NCBI GenBank assembly: GCA_016719565.1
Contig: JADJYU010000016.1
Span: 1 to 64,000 of the forward strand
Length of the DNA: 64,000 nt
Origin: Ignavibacteria bacterium
GTDB taxonomy: Bacteria > Bacteroidota > Ignavibacteria > Tepidaquicellales > Tepidaquicellaceae
Direction of reading: 5' to 3'
Part shown: piece after piece, positions 45,402-54,472 of the stretch
How positions within the stretch are numbered: the first letter of the stretch is position 1
Layout: every line of letters starts with the position of its first letter
Made by a program: the position numbers and the translations under genes
Notes under the pieces: model-generated
Database searches by the model: none
Told to the model about the DNA's origin: nothing
The model's input: the letters and a program-made list of their open reading frames with translations, nothing else

Positions 45402-45626
45402 TTTACGAAATTACCAATTTGACAAAGAATATTGAAGTCATAGTTAAAATATTATTAGTAATATCAAATCAGACGGTATTGATTGTATCCGCTTTAATAA
45501 AAAGAATGTTCATAATAATAATGTTCAGTAAAAATAACAGATCCTGCAAATACAAAATCCGGTGATGGTTAAGATTTTACTGATCAAATTATATGTAGTA
45601 GTAGAATCAGATAACCATATAGAAAA

Positions 45627-46943
45627 TTATTTCCTGAGAAAATTTACTTCATAAGCATATTTTTCAAGCTCTTCCCTGAAATCAGGATGTGCAATATTTA
45701 TAAGACTTCTTACTCTCTCACGAATTGATTTTCCATAAAGATCTGCTATTCCAAATTCAGTAATAATATAGTGAACATCAGCCCGTGTGGTAGTGACACC
45801 TGCACCCTGTTTAAGAAACGGAGCAATTCTTGAAAGTTTACCGCCTTTAGCAGTAGATGTAAAAGCTATTATCGGTTTTCCGTCCTCACTTCTCGATGCG
45901 CCTCTGATAAAATCCAGCTGTCCTCCGAATCCGGAATAATTTTTTGGTCCGATAGAATCAGCGCAAACTTGTCCGGTGACATCCACTTCAAGCGCAGAAT
46001 TAATTGATACCATTCTGTCATTTCTTGCAATAATAAAAGGATCATTTACGAAGATAGTGGGTCTGAATTCGAATACAGGATTATCATCCATATAATCGAA
46101 AACTTTTTTAGATCCTAAAATAAATGAAGATACAACTTTTCCCGGCAGCAGAGTTTTTCTTTCACCGTTAATAACACCTGAGTCGATAAGGTCAATTAGA
46201 TTATCCGAGAACATTTCGGTATGGACTCCGAGATCTTTTTTGTCAGTAAGATACTGAAGCACCATATCGGGAATAATACCGATACCCATTTGAAGAGTTG
46301 AACCGTTTTCGATCAGAGTTGCAATATTCTGTCCGATCTTTTCGTAAGCTGCGAGTTCTTCGCCCGCAATATTTTTCTGATTTACGAACTCCGGTACAGG
46401 TTCATTTATTTCCACTGCATAATCAATTTTGTCGATGTGAATGAAGTTATCACCGAGTACTCTGGGCATATTAGGATTAATCTGCGCAATAATTAATTTG
46501 GAATGTTCTGCAGCGGTTTTGGAACATTCATTGCTGATACCATACGAGCAGAATCCGTGATCATCCGGCGGGGAGAGATGAAGCAGACAGACATCTATCG
46601 GGAGTTTTCCGTTTTCAATAAGCAGAGGAATTTCAGAAAGAAAGACAGGAATAAAATCAGCTCGTCCTTCATTTACAGCTTTTCTGACATTTGCTCCGGT
46701 AAAGAGAGAAATGAGATGGAAGTGACCTTCCATTTCAGGTCTTACATAAGGCGCATCAAGGAAAGTCATAAGCTGTAAAATATTTACATCGGTTAGTTCT
46801 TTATATCTTTTACAAAGACTATCGATAAGTACAAAAGGAAAAGAGCAGTTTGCCTGCACATAAACATTATCACCTGATCTGATTGATTTTACGGCTTCAT
46901 CTGCTGATACAAACTTAGTTTTTGATTTAATGGATTTAGGCAT
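45627..46943 (-). CDS. Acetyl-CoA hydrolase/transferase family protein (4-hydroxybutyrate CoA-transferase-like)
   Basis: 438 residues. Two Rossmann-like CoA-transferase halves: VSADEAVKSIRSGDNVYVQA at the start, LPIDVCLLHLSPPDDHGFCS and MGIGIIPDMVLQYLTDKKDL in the first half; in the second GFGGQLDFIRGASRSEDGKP, IAFTSTAKGGKLSRIAPFLK and TRADVHYIITEFGIADLYGK with the conserved catalytic-region Glu. Members move CoA between acetate, succinate, butyrate or 4-hydroxybutyrate. Substrate not determinable. Separate from queC by 225 bases. Confidence 0.9.
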   Translation of the reverse strand: MPKSIKSKTKFVSADEAVKSIRSGDNVYVQANCSFPFVLIDSLCKRYKELTDVNILQLMTFLDAPYVRPEMEGHFHLISLFTGANVRKAVNEGRADFIPVFLSEIPLLIENGKLPIDVCLLHLSPPDDHGFCSYGISNECSKTAAEHSKLIIAQINPNMPRVLGDNFIHIDKIDYAVEINEPVPEFVNQKNIAGEELAAYEKIGQNIATLIENGSTLQMGIGIIPDMVLQYLTDKKDLGVHTEMFSDNLIDLIDSGVINGERKTLLPGKVVSSFILGSKKVFDYMDDNPVFEFRPTIFVNDPFIIARNDRMVSINSALEVDVTGQVCADSIGPKNYSGFGGQLDFIRGASRSEDGKPIIAFTSTAKGGKLSRIAPFLKQGAGVTTTRADVHYIITEFGIADLYGKSIRERVRSLINIAHPDFREELEKYAYEVNFLRK

Positions 46944-47238
46944 ATTAAATATAATTTTTAGATTCGAATTAATTTACTTTCATTAATTATAATTTTAAAG
47001 ACAATATCATGTAATATGACAAATATCATCTTTATGGAATAAGTTATTTTTACCGGAATAAAATAAATATAGAACGTTGAAATTTATTGCATATACAGGG
47101 ATTACAATTCCATGCTGCCGGCTTATGCACGGAATACAATTCCTATCCACCGCCTTATAATAAAAAATCTTTCCGCATTAATCTGTTTCTAAAAAATTTC
47201 ATTAAATTTATATTGAGTAAAATTTACAGCTGCATTAA
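46944..47238. other. Divergent intergenic region between the CoA-transferase and murB
   Basis: No gene. A short palindrome GGAAT-ACA-ATTCC at 47131-47143 and a related ATTACAATTCC at 47101-47111 may mark a regulator site; the rest is AT-rich leader for both genes. Confidence 0.35.
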
Positions 47239-48309
47239 TTGGATATAAAAGAAAACGTTAATCTTTCTGATCACACTTCCATAGGTTTAGGTGGAACCGC
47301 CTCATATTTTATCTCATGTAAAAGTGTGGATGAAATAACCGAAGCGCTGAAATTTTCTTCCGGTAAAAATCTTCCGGTTCAGATAATGTCAGGCGGTAGC
47401 AATATTGTGTTTCCGGATTCCGGATTTCCGGGCGTTGTTATTTCGGTTGATATAAAGGGAATAATATTTAAAAAAATCGGTAATGATATTATTGCTATAG
47501 CCGGTGCCGGAGAAAGTCTCGACGGACTGATAAGTGAATGTATAAAAAACGGTTATGCCGGAATTGAATGTCTGTCCGGAATACCCGGTTCTGCCGGCGC
47601 AGCTCCAGTGCAGAATGCAGGAGCTTACGGACAGGAAATTGCAGATGTACTCGAATATGTTTCTGTCATTGACAGAAGTGATCTTTCTTTTAAAAAATTT
47701 ACAAACCCGGAATGCGGGTTCAGCTACAGACAAAGCAGATTTAAAAAAGAGGATGCAGATAAATTTATAATAACTGAGATCTGTATCAGACTCTCGATAA
47801 ATAATATATCGGAAATAAAATTCAGCGGATTAAAAGAGAGATTCAGTAAAATTCAGGATTTTGAAAAAACAAAAGATATAAAGAAAAAACTAAATACAAT
47901 AAGAAATACTGTTCTTGAGATCAGGAAAGAGAAATCAATGGTGATTGATAAATCAGATGCAAATTCCAGATCCTGCGGATCATTTTTTATGAATCCTGTT
48001 TTAAATGAAAATGAGTTCAATGAATTTAAAAACATGATCAGTAAACAATATCCTGAATTCCCTTTTTACAAAAGCGGGAATGAATTCAAAATACCTGCTG
48101 CATGGCTTGTCGAAAGATCCGGATTTGAAAAGGGATTTGTTAAAAATGGTGTCGGAATTTCATCAAACCACTCCTTAGCATTGATCAATATCAGCGGAAC
48201 ATCAGCAGGGCTGATACAGCTTTCAGAGGTTATTCAAAATGCAGTTAAGATCAGGTTCGGCATAAGTCTTATTCCGGAACCTGTGATTATTTTATCTTCG
48301 CAATATTAA
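47239..48309 (+). CDS. murB: UDP-N-acetylenolpyruvoylglucosamine reductase
   Basis: 356 residues, TTG start. NADPH- and FAD-dependent reduction in peptidoglycan precursor synthesis, cytoplasmic. SDHTSIGLGGTASYFISC, QIMSGGSNIVFPDSGFPGVV, SGIPGSAGAAPVQNAGAYGQ (FAD-binding), FSYRQSRFKKED and RSCGSFFMNPVL with the catalytic Ser, then AWLVERSGFEKGF; the type I (E. coli-like) arrangement. Located alone, without the usual mur cluster neighbours. Confidence 0.95.
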   Translation: MDIKENVNLSDHTSIGLGGTASYFISCKSVDEITEALKFSSGKNLPVQIMSGGSNIVFPDSGFPGVVISVDIKGIIFKKIGNDIIAIAGAGESLDGLISECIKNGYAGIECLSGIPGSAGAAPVQNAGAYGQEIADVLEYVSVIDRSDLSFKKFTNPECGFSYRQSRFKKEDADKFIITEICIRLSINNISEIKFSGLKERFSKIQDFEKTKDIKKKLNTIRNTVLEIRKEKSMVIDKSDANSRSCGSFFMNPVLNENEFNEFKNMISKQYPEFPFYKSGNEFKIPAAWLVERSGFEKGFVKNGVGISSNHSLALINISGTSAGLIQLSEVIQNAVKIRFGISLIPEPVIILSSQY

Positions 48310-48458
48310 TTCCAAACATCAGATTATACTTCAAAAGTACCTTCACATTCGCCCGCTTCGTCAAAATGCTTAGTTAAAACATGAAAGAATATTTTCTTCA
48401 GGGAGATGATTTTTCAAATTGTAATTTCTAAGTCATATAATTATCTTTCGCCTGTCAC

Positions 48459-48542
48459 GCTCAGGTGGCGGAACTGGTAGACGCGCTGCATTCAGGGTGC
48501 AGTCTTTGTATTAAGGTGGGGGTTCGAGTCCCCCCCTGAGCA
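48459..48542 (+). tRNA. tRNA-Leu (anticodon CAG)
   Basis: Class II tRNA. Acceptor GCTCAGG pairs with CCTGAGC; the anticodon stem CTGCA/TGCAG encloses loop TTCAGGG with anticodon CAG; there is a long variable arm (TCTTTGTATTAAGGT) and a T arm GGGGG-TTCGAGT-CCCCC. The 3' CCA is not encoded: the discriminator A is followed by CATTA. Lies between murB and recJ. Confidence 0.95.
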
Positions 48543-48564
48543 CATTAAATAAAAATAATGAAAA

Positions 48565-50352
48565 TTGAAAAAAAATTGGAAATTAAAAACTCTGACCAAG
48601 TGGGGAAACACTGCGTCTGAAAACAGTATTTCAGATGATTCAAATATTGAGGATTTCATAGTACAGTTCAAAGGATTAAAAAGTAACATCAAAATGCCGG
48701 AAAGTCTGATTCGTCTTTTATATATGAGAGGCATTACGGACTATCAGAAAGTACTGAAATTTTTCAAACCTACCATCGACAGGCTTTATGATCCATCATT
48801 AATGAAAGATGCTGATAAAGCTGCAGACCGTATAATACAGGCTATAGAAAACAAAGAAGAGATCATGATCCTGGGTGATTATGATGTGGACGGAACCTGC
48901 GGTGTATCAATGTTTTACCTGTTCCTTAAAAAATTCGAACTGGAAGCGGAATGCTATATCCCTGACAGAATAGAAGAGGGATACGGTATTTCCATAAAAT
49001 CCATCAATTACGCAAAGGAAAAAAAGATCTCACTTATTATTTCAATTGACTGCGGTATAACTGCATTTGATAAAGTGGAGTATGCCAAATCTCTCGGCAT
49101 TGATTTTATTATCTGCGATCATCATCAGCCGCCCGAACACATTCCGGATGCATTTGCAGTTATGGATCCTCTCCGCACGGACGATGATTATCCTTTCAAA
49201 TATTTATGCGGTACCGGTGTTGCTTTCAAACTTGCGCAGCTAATTGCCAATAAACTTAACAAGCCGGAATCCACCCATTCGCTTCTTGATCTTGTAGCTA
49301 TCGCAACGGCTTCGGATATCGTTCCTCTTTCTGATGAGAACAGAATACTTGTCAGCGAAGGATTCAAATTAATTAATAAAAATCCCAGACCGTCGCTTAA
49401 AATTCTTATAGAGTCCAGCGGTCTCAAACCCGGCAACCTGAATACAGGAAATGTTGTATTTACTGTCGCTCCGAGAATTAATGCAGTAGGAAGACTGGGC
49501 GATGCAAAAAGAGCGGTAGAGCTTCTCATATGCGAAGATGATGAGAAGATCAAAGAATTCACTTTTGTACTCAATGATGAAAATAATAACAGGAGAGATA
49601 TAGATAAGACAATAACGTTTGATGCTTTCAGGCAATTTGAGGAAAACAATAATATTGATACGCTGAAATCGATCGTCATACATAATGAAACATGGCATTC
49701 GGGTGTGATCGGAATCGTTGCCGCAAGACTTGTAGAAAAATATAACCTCCCCTCGATCGTACTTACAACAGTAAACGGCGTTGCGAAAGGGAGCGCAAGA
49801 AGCATAAGTACATTTAACATTTACGATGCGCTGAAGCAATGTGAAGATAAGCTGATTCAGTTCGGAGGTCATTTTCATGCAGCCGGACTGGAAGTTGAGC
49901 TTGACAAGCTAGAAGAATTCAAGAAATCATTTAACGCAATTGCCACAAAAAAAATAACTGATGAAGAGCTGATACCTGAAATTGAAGTTGACGCTGAAAT
50001 TAAATTCAGCGAACTGTCGGATAAATTTATAAGGATACTGGAATTTTTCGAACCATACGGACCTGATAACATGACGCCGGTATTTATAACTAAGGATGTT
50101 CAGATAATCGGCGATGTAAGATTTGCAAAATCGGATACACACATTTTTAAAGTAAAGGAAATTGATTCAGAAAAAATATTTGAGGCTGTGTTTTTTAATT
50201 CAGGTCAGTTCAGATTTGATGAAAAGAAAGATGCAGATACTTCAGGTAAAATTGTAAAAGGGAATGTTTGTGATATTTGTTATTCAATAGAGAAAAATGT
50301 ATGGAACAGCCGTGAGACTACTAAGCTCAGAATTCGCGATATTAAATTTTAA
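48565..50352 (+). CDS. recJ: Single-stranded-DNA-specific exonuclease RecJ
   Basis: 595 residues, TTG start. 5'-to-3' exonuclease in recombination and mismatch repair. DHH-family phosphoesterase motifs: IMILGDYDVDGTCGVSMFYL (DxD of motif I), ISIDCGITAFD, IICDHHQPPEHIPDAFAVMD, then LCGTGVAFKLAQ, the DHHA1 domain with HNETWHSGVIGIVAARLVEK and FGGHFHAAGLEVE. OB domain at the end. Close to yebC-ruvC-ruvA, forming a recombination neighbourhood. Confidence 0.95.
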   Translation: MKKNWKLKTLTKWGNTASENSISDDSNIEDFIVQFKGLKSNIKMPESLIRLLYMRGITDYQKVLKFFKPTIDRLYDPSLMKDADKAADRIIQAIENKEEIMILGDYDVDGTCGVSMFYLFLKKFELEAECYIPDRIEEGYGISIKSINYAKEKKISLIISIDCGITAFDKVEYAKSLGIDFIICDHHQPPEHIPDAFAVMDPLRTDDDYPFKYLCGTGVAFKLAQLIANKLNKPESTHSLLDLVAIATASDIVPLSDENRILVSEGFKLINKNPRPSLKILIESSGLKPGNLNTGNVVFTVAPRINAVGRLGDAKRAVELLICEDDEKIKEFTFVLNDENNNRRDIDKTITFDAFRQFEENNNIDTLKSIVIHNETWHSGVIGIVAARLVEKYNLPSIVLTTVNGVAKGSARSISTFNIYDALKQCEDKLIQFGGHFHAAGLEVELDKLEEFKKSFNAIATKKITDEELIPEIEVDAEIKFSELSDKFIRILEFFEPYGPDNMTPVFITKDVQIIGDVRFAKSDTHIFKVKEIDSEKIFEAVFFNSGQFRFDEKKDADTSGKIVKGNVCDICYSIEKNVWNSRETTKLRIRDIKF

Positions 50353-50411
50353 AACTGAAATCTTAATAAAAATATTAATAAATTTTAAAACAATATACGG
50401 AGCATACATAA

Positions 50412-51141
50412 ATGTCAGGTCATTCAAAATGGGCGACTATAAAAAAAAAAAAAAGCCGCTACTGATTCAGCAAGAGGTAAAGTATTTACAAAAATAATTA
50501 AAGAGATAACGATCTCATCACGTGACGGCGGCGGTGACCCGGACGCTAATCCAAGATTACGTCTGGCCATTCAGACTGCAAAGTCAAGTAACATGCCGCA
50601 GGATAATATTACAAGAGCAATAAAAAAAGGAACGGGAGAACTTGAAGGCGTAAAGTATGAGGAGATTACTTATGAAGCTTATGCTCCAAACGGTATTGCA
50701 GTGATCATAGAAAGCGTGACGGATAATAAGAACAGGACAGTTGCAGAGCTCAGACACGGAATCTCAAAAGCGGGTGGTAACCTCGGTGAGTCAGGTTCTG
50801 TAGCATGGATGTTTGAGAGAAAAGGAGTGATCACAGTGGAAAAGGGAAATATAAATGAGGATGATATTATGGAAGTAATTCTCGAAGCCGGTGCAGATGA
50901 TCTGAAAACCGACGGAGAATATTTTGAAATTATAACTCCTATTGATAGTTTTGATCCCGTCAGAAAAGCAATTGAGGATAAAGCCTATAAAATTGACAGC
51001 GCATCTCTTCAGTATATTGCAAAAGATCTTATAGTGACGGAAGGAAAGAAAGCGGAAGAAGTGATGAGATTTATAGAAGCGATTGAAGACAATGATGATG
51101 TGCAGAATGTTTATACTAATGCTGATTTTATTGATGAGTAA
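50412..51141 (+). CDS. yebC: YebC/PmpR family transcriptional regulator (frameshifted as sequenced)
   Basis: About 242 residues after repair. The start MSGHSKWATIK is the YebC signature and is followed by a run of 14 A (50441-50454). With 13 A the frame would read KKKAATDSARGKVFTKIIKE, then GGDPDANPRLRLAIQTAKSS, and join PQDNITRAIKKGTGELEG; as sequenced the first frame stops soon after the run. The rest includes YEAYAPNGIAVIIESVTDN, LGESGSVAWMFERKGV and NVYTNADF at the end. YebC proteins relieve ribosome stalling or act as DNA-binding regulators. Classical neighbour order yebC-ruvC-ruvA is kept. Confidence 0.92.
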
Positions 51142-51192
51142 GTTAAATTGTTATTACGTAATTGAAATTACTTTCCGTCTATATTTTAGATA

Positions 51193-51747
51193 ATGAGAAT
51201 AATCGGAATAGATCCCGGGACATCCGTTACGGGAATAGGAGTGATTGAAATTCTGAACGGCTCCGTTAAGCTGATCCATTTTGGAAATGTTACTCTGAAT
51301 TCGAAGGATCACATGACGGTAAGACTTAAAAGGATCTATGACGAATGTCTTGAATGTATAAAAAAATACAAACCACAGGAACTTGCGATTGAAACGGCAT
51401 TTTACAGCAAGAACATACAATCAACACTCAAACTCGGACAGGCAAGGGGAGTCGCTATTATAGCCGGATTAAATTCTGAGATAAACATTTCAGAATATTC
51501 CCCGAGAGAAATAAAAAAATCCGTAACCGGAAACGGCGCTTCTTCCAAGGATCAGGTAATGTATATGGTAAGCTCAATTCTTAATTTAAAGAAACAGAAA
51601 ATTCCGGTGGATTCATCCGATGCCCTAGCAATTGCGATTTGTCATTCATTTAATCTGCAGTCGGTTATTGTTCCGTCTTCAAAAAGTTCAGTCAAAAACA
51701 GCTGGAAATCATTCCTTGAAAAAAATCCGCAAAGGATATTAACTTAG
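51193..51747 (+). CDS. ruvC: Crossover junction endodeoxyribonuclease RuvC
   Basis: 184 residues, Holliday junction resolvase. IIGIDPGTSVTGIGVIEI (first catalytic Asp), LAIETAFYSKNIQSTLKLGQ (Glu), and VDSSDALAIAICHSF (Asp pair) are visible. Followed 7 bases later by ruvA. RuvB is not in the window. Confidence 0.95.
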   Translation: MRIIGIDPGTSVTGIGVIEILNGSVKLIHFGNVTLNSKDHMTVRLKRIYDECLECIKKYKPQELAIETAFYSKNIQSTLKLGQARGVAIIAGLNSEINISEYSPREIKKSVTGNGASSKDQVMYMVSSILNLKKQKIPVDSSDALAIAICHSFNLQSVIVPSSKSSVKNSWKSFLEKNPQRILT

Positions 51748-51754
51748 AAATAAA

Positions 51755-52366
51755 ATGATATCATCTCTCAGGGGTAAATTACTTTCTAAAAAAAATCAGG
51801 AAATAATTCTTGAAGCCGGCGGCGTAGGTTATCAGGTTTTTATTTCCAAAAAACTTTCCGAGAGTATGACCGGTCTTCAGTCGGAATACATGATATTTAC
51901 TTATCTTGATGTAAAAGAAAATTCAATGCAGCTGTACGGTTTTTCAGATGAGAAGGAAAAGGAAATATTTAAAATGCTGCTGTCGGTAAGCGGGATCGGT
52001 CCGAAAATGGCTCACAATATTCTTGCTAATCTTTCTTTTGATGAGATCCTGTCACTGATATCTGACAGTGCATATTCAAAAAATATAAGAATACCCGGTA
52101 TAGGTGCAAAGAAACTGGAGTTAATTTCCATGACTTTAAAAGATAAAATATTTAAGATCGATAAAGAGACAGGAAGGGGAGCTTTTGACATACCGGGCGA
52201 ACTTTCCGGGGAAAGTATTCGATTTGAAGCCCTGAACGCGCTGATCAACCTCGGGTATCCGAGAGCGGACGGAGAAAAACTAATCCGTGAAGTATTAAAA
52301 AAGACTGATCTGAAAATTACAACAACAGAAGAGCTTATAAGAAGAGCTCTTGATTTGGTTTCTTAA
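51755..52366 (+). CDS. ruvA: Holliday junction branch migration protein RuvA
   Basis: 203 residues. OB domain at the start (ISSLRGKLLSKKNQEIILEA, GVGYQVFISKK), two helix-hairpin-helix motifs (LLSVSGIGPKMAHNILANLS and RIPGIGAKKLELISMTLKDK) and a C-terminal UBA-like domain that contacts RuvB (EALNALINLGYPRADGEKLI). Tetramer that holds the four-way junction. Directly follows ruvC. Confidence 0.95.
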   Translation: MISSLRGKLLSKKNQEIILEAGGVGYQVFISKKLSESMTGLQSEYMIFTYLDVKENSMQLYGFSDEKEKEIFKMLLSVSGIGPKMAHNILANLSFDEILSLISDSAYSKNIRIPGIGAKKLELISMTLKDKIFKIDKETGRGAFDIPGELSGESIRFEALNALINLGYPRADGEKLIREVLKKTDLKITTTEELIRRALDLVS

Positions 52367-52377
52367 AAAATAATAAT

Positions 52378-53058
52378 ATGTCAGAAAAAAGTTTAGACGA
52401 GATCTGGAGTAAGATAAGATTACTTTTAAAATCCCATCCCTGGCACGGTGTGCCTATCGGAAATAATATTCCGCAAACAGTTACAACTTATATTGAAATC
52501 GTTCCGACTGATACTGTGAAATATGAGATCGAAAAAAACAGCGGATATCTGAAAGTTGACAGACCGCAAAAGTATTCGAATATCTGTCCTACGCCTTACG
52601 GATTTATTCCGCAGACTTTATGCGCTGATAAAGTAGGGGAGTACTGTATGAAAATGACCGGAAGGGATAATATAAAAGGTGATAATGATCCTCTGGATAT
52701 TTGCGTGATAACTGAGAAGTCATTAAATCACAGCAATATACTTCTGCAGGCCATTCCGATCGGCGGATTAAGAATGATAGATAATAATGAAGCCGACGAC
52801 AAGATAATCGCAGTGATGAAAGATGATGCAATATTCAGTGAGTGGAAAGATATCACAGACTGTTCTGAATCATTCATAGAAAGATTAAAGCATTATTTCC
52901 TGACATATAAAGATGCGCCGGGATCGGAAGGAAAGAGATGTGAGATTCACAGCGTGTACGGTAAAGAAGAAGCTTATGAAATTATTAACGCAAGTCACCG
53001 TGATTATCTGGAGAAACACGGGGACCTTAATTCCTTGCTGAACAGAAAAGATATATAA
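52378..53058 (+). CDS. ppa: Inorganic pyrophosphatase, family I
   Basis: 226 residues, longer than E. coli Ppa (175). Hydrolyses pyrophosphate to phosphate. Conserved KYEIEKNSGYLKVDRPQKYS, TPYGFIPQTLCAD and the family I signature GDNDPLDICVITEK (metal-binding Asp residues), then IGGLRMIDNNEADDKIIAVM. The C-terminal extension (YFLTYKDAPGSEGKRCEIHS) is typical of the larger form found in several bacteria and eukaryotes. Convergent with DUF190-crcB. Confidence 0.95.
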   Translation: MSEKSLDEIWSKIRLLLKSHPWHGVPIGNNIPQTVTTYIEIVPTDTVKYEIEKNSGYLKVDRPQKYSNICPTPYGFIPQTLCADKVGEYCMKMTGRDNIKGDNDPLDICVITEKSLNHSNILLQAIPIGGLRMIDNNEADDKIIAVMKDDAIFSEWKDITDCSESFIERLKHYFLTYKDAPGSEGKRCEIHSVYGKEEAYEIINASHRDYLEKHGDLNSLLNRKDI

Positions 53059-53062
53059 CAGA

Positions 53063-53401
53063 TTATTCAGTACCGTACCGGAGAATTTTAATTTTTTCCT
53101 CGGTGATGAGCGCGCTGCCGAGCATATCAGTTTTACTGAATACTTCTTTAAGTTCTTCAATTTTATTAACTGTATCTACTACTTCTATTACAATGGGAAG
53201 ATCAGATGAAATTTCAAGCAGGTCTGAAGACTTGATCTTGCTGGCTTTCCCGAATCCTGTAATTCCTCTGAGAACTGTCACTCCGGCGAAATGATTTTTC
53301 CTTAAATATTCTACAAGATACTTGTAAAGATTTTTTCCTTCGTATTTATCACTTTCGCCTATAAAAATTCTGAGTAAAAGAGATTCCGATTCTTTCAGCA
53401 T
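53063..53401 (-). CDS. DUF190 domain-containing protein (CrcB partner)
   Basis: 112 residues, PII-like ferredoxin fold. LLLRIFIGESDKYEGKNLYK, FAGVTVLRGITGFGKASKIK and DLPIVIEVVDTVNKIEELKE are the DUF190 pattern. It lies 3 bases downstream of crcB on the same strand; DUF190 genes are frequently paired with fluoride exporters and are thought to modulate them. ATG start. Confidence 0.88.
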   Translation of the reverse strand: MLKESESLLLRIFIGESDKYEGKNLYKYLVEYLRKNHFAGVTVLRGITGFGKASKIKSSDLLEISSDLPIVIEVVDTVNKIEELKEVFSKTDMLGSALITEEKIKILRYGTE

Positions 53402-53404
53402 AGT

Positions 53405-53782
53405 TTACTTATTTAAAATTAGATACAATTCTTTACCGGCGAAAACCGCCAGCAGCGATAAAAATACATTGAGAAATAAATTAAGTCCGAAAAAAAGAAA
53501 CTGCGACAATTCATAAAGTCTGAAAGATTCATAGGCAAGTGCGGACATTGTAGTAAATGCTCCGATAAACCCGATCAGCAGCATATCACGAATCTCCGGT
53601 GAGATTTGTTTACCGCCCATTACATTATACATAATAAACCCGATTATAAAACTGCCGAGTATATTAACAAAAAGCGTACCGAAAGGGAATGACGGAAACA
53701 GATTGTTAAAAAATCTGGCAGCTATAAATCTGAATACTGCTCCGAAAAATCCGCCGATACCGATATAAAGTATGTGGATCAT
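53405..53782 (-). CDS. crcB: Fluoride efflux channel CrcB/FluC
   Basis: 125 residues, four membrane helices of a dual-topology dimeric fluoride channel. YIGIGGFFGAVFRFIAARFF, PFGTLFVNILGSFIIGFIMY (the conserved Asn) and GFIGAFTTMSALAYESFRL (conserved FTTxS Phe/Thr/Ser box) are visible. Paired with a DUF190 gene. No fluoride riboswitch was found upstream. Confidence 0.93.
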   Translation of the reverse strand: MIHILYIGIGGFFGAVFRFIAARFFNNLFPSFPFGTLFVNILGSFIIGFIMYNVMGGKQISPEIRDMLLIGFIGAFTTMSALAYESFRLYELSQFLFFGLNLFLNVFLSLLAVFAGKELYLILNK

Positions 53783-53871
53783 ATGAAATGATTATTTTAT
53801 TTATAAAATAAATTGTAAATAAACGAATGTAAAGTAAAGAATTGAAGTTTATATTGAAGTGTAAAACTGAA

Positions 53872-54300
53872 TTATTTGTTCTTCAGCTTTGTATCATAAA
53901 AATATTTAAAACTGCTTTTAATATCATCGCGGACCTCACGATATTCATTAAGTACTTTTTCTTTCGAGCCTTTTGCATCAGCCGGATCAGGAAAGCCGAG
54001 ATGCAGATTATGCTTAACTTTACCTGTGAATACAGGACATGCCTCTTTTGCATTATCACAGACTGTGATCACATAATCGAATGAATCTTTAATATAATCC
54101 GAAACATCATTGGGCTTATGAGAGGAAATATCTATGCCGATCTCTTTCATAACAATTATTGAATTAGGGTTAACTTCATCTGCAGGGAATGTGCCTGCGG
54201 AATAAACTTCAAGGGAATTATCGAACGACCTGAGAAAACCCTCAGCCATCTGACTGCGGCATGAATTACCTGTACAAAGAATGAGTATTTTTTTATTCAA
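53872..54300 (-). CDS. arsC: Arsenate reductase (low-molecular-weight phosphatase type)
   Basis: 142 residues, TTG start. P-loop LILCTGNSCRSQMAEGFL (C-x5-R), then EVYSAGTFPADEVNPNSI, SHKPNDVSDYIKDSFDYVIT and VCDNAKEACPVFTGKVKHNL, whose Cys pair fits the thioredoxin-coupled ArsC of the S. aureus plasmid pI258 type. The end LGFPDPADAKGSKEK is typical. No ars regulator or efflux gene adjoins it. Confidence 0.9.
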   Translation of the reverse strand: MNKKILILCTGNSCRSQMAEGFLRSFDNSLEVYSAGTFPADEVNPNSIIVMKEIGIDISSHKPNDVSDYIKDSFDYVITVCDNAKEACPVFTGKVKHNLHLGFPDPADAKGSKEKVLNEYREVRDDIKSSFKYFYDTKLKNK

Positions 54301-54472
54301 TAGGGAAGTTTTTTAATTTAAAATACTTTGCAATATAATAAAATTAATAATTTATTAGGTTTATCTTATTATTAAATTTAAAGAGTATCAAAGAACTGAA
54401 TGTCTCTGTGATATTTAAATTAGAATTGTAATAGAGAGCGTTCGTTTTTATATTGTCAACTTAAATTTAAAA

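Noticed and set aside
45402..45626. PreQ1 riboswitch upstream of queC
   Set aside because: No conserved C-rich loop or A-rich tail of the known preQ1 classes was found on the minus strand.
49188..49878. Two overlapping minus-strand frames of 210 and 169 codons
   Set aside because: Both lie antisense within recJ, which has all its motifs.
53783..53871. Fluoride riboswitch upstream of crcB
   Set aside because: The region between crcB and arsC lacks the conserved crcB-motif elements and is plain AT-rich sequence.
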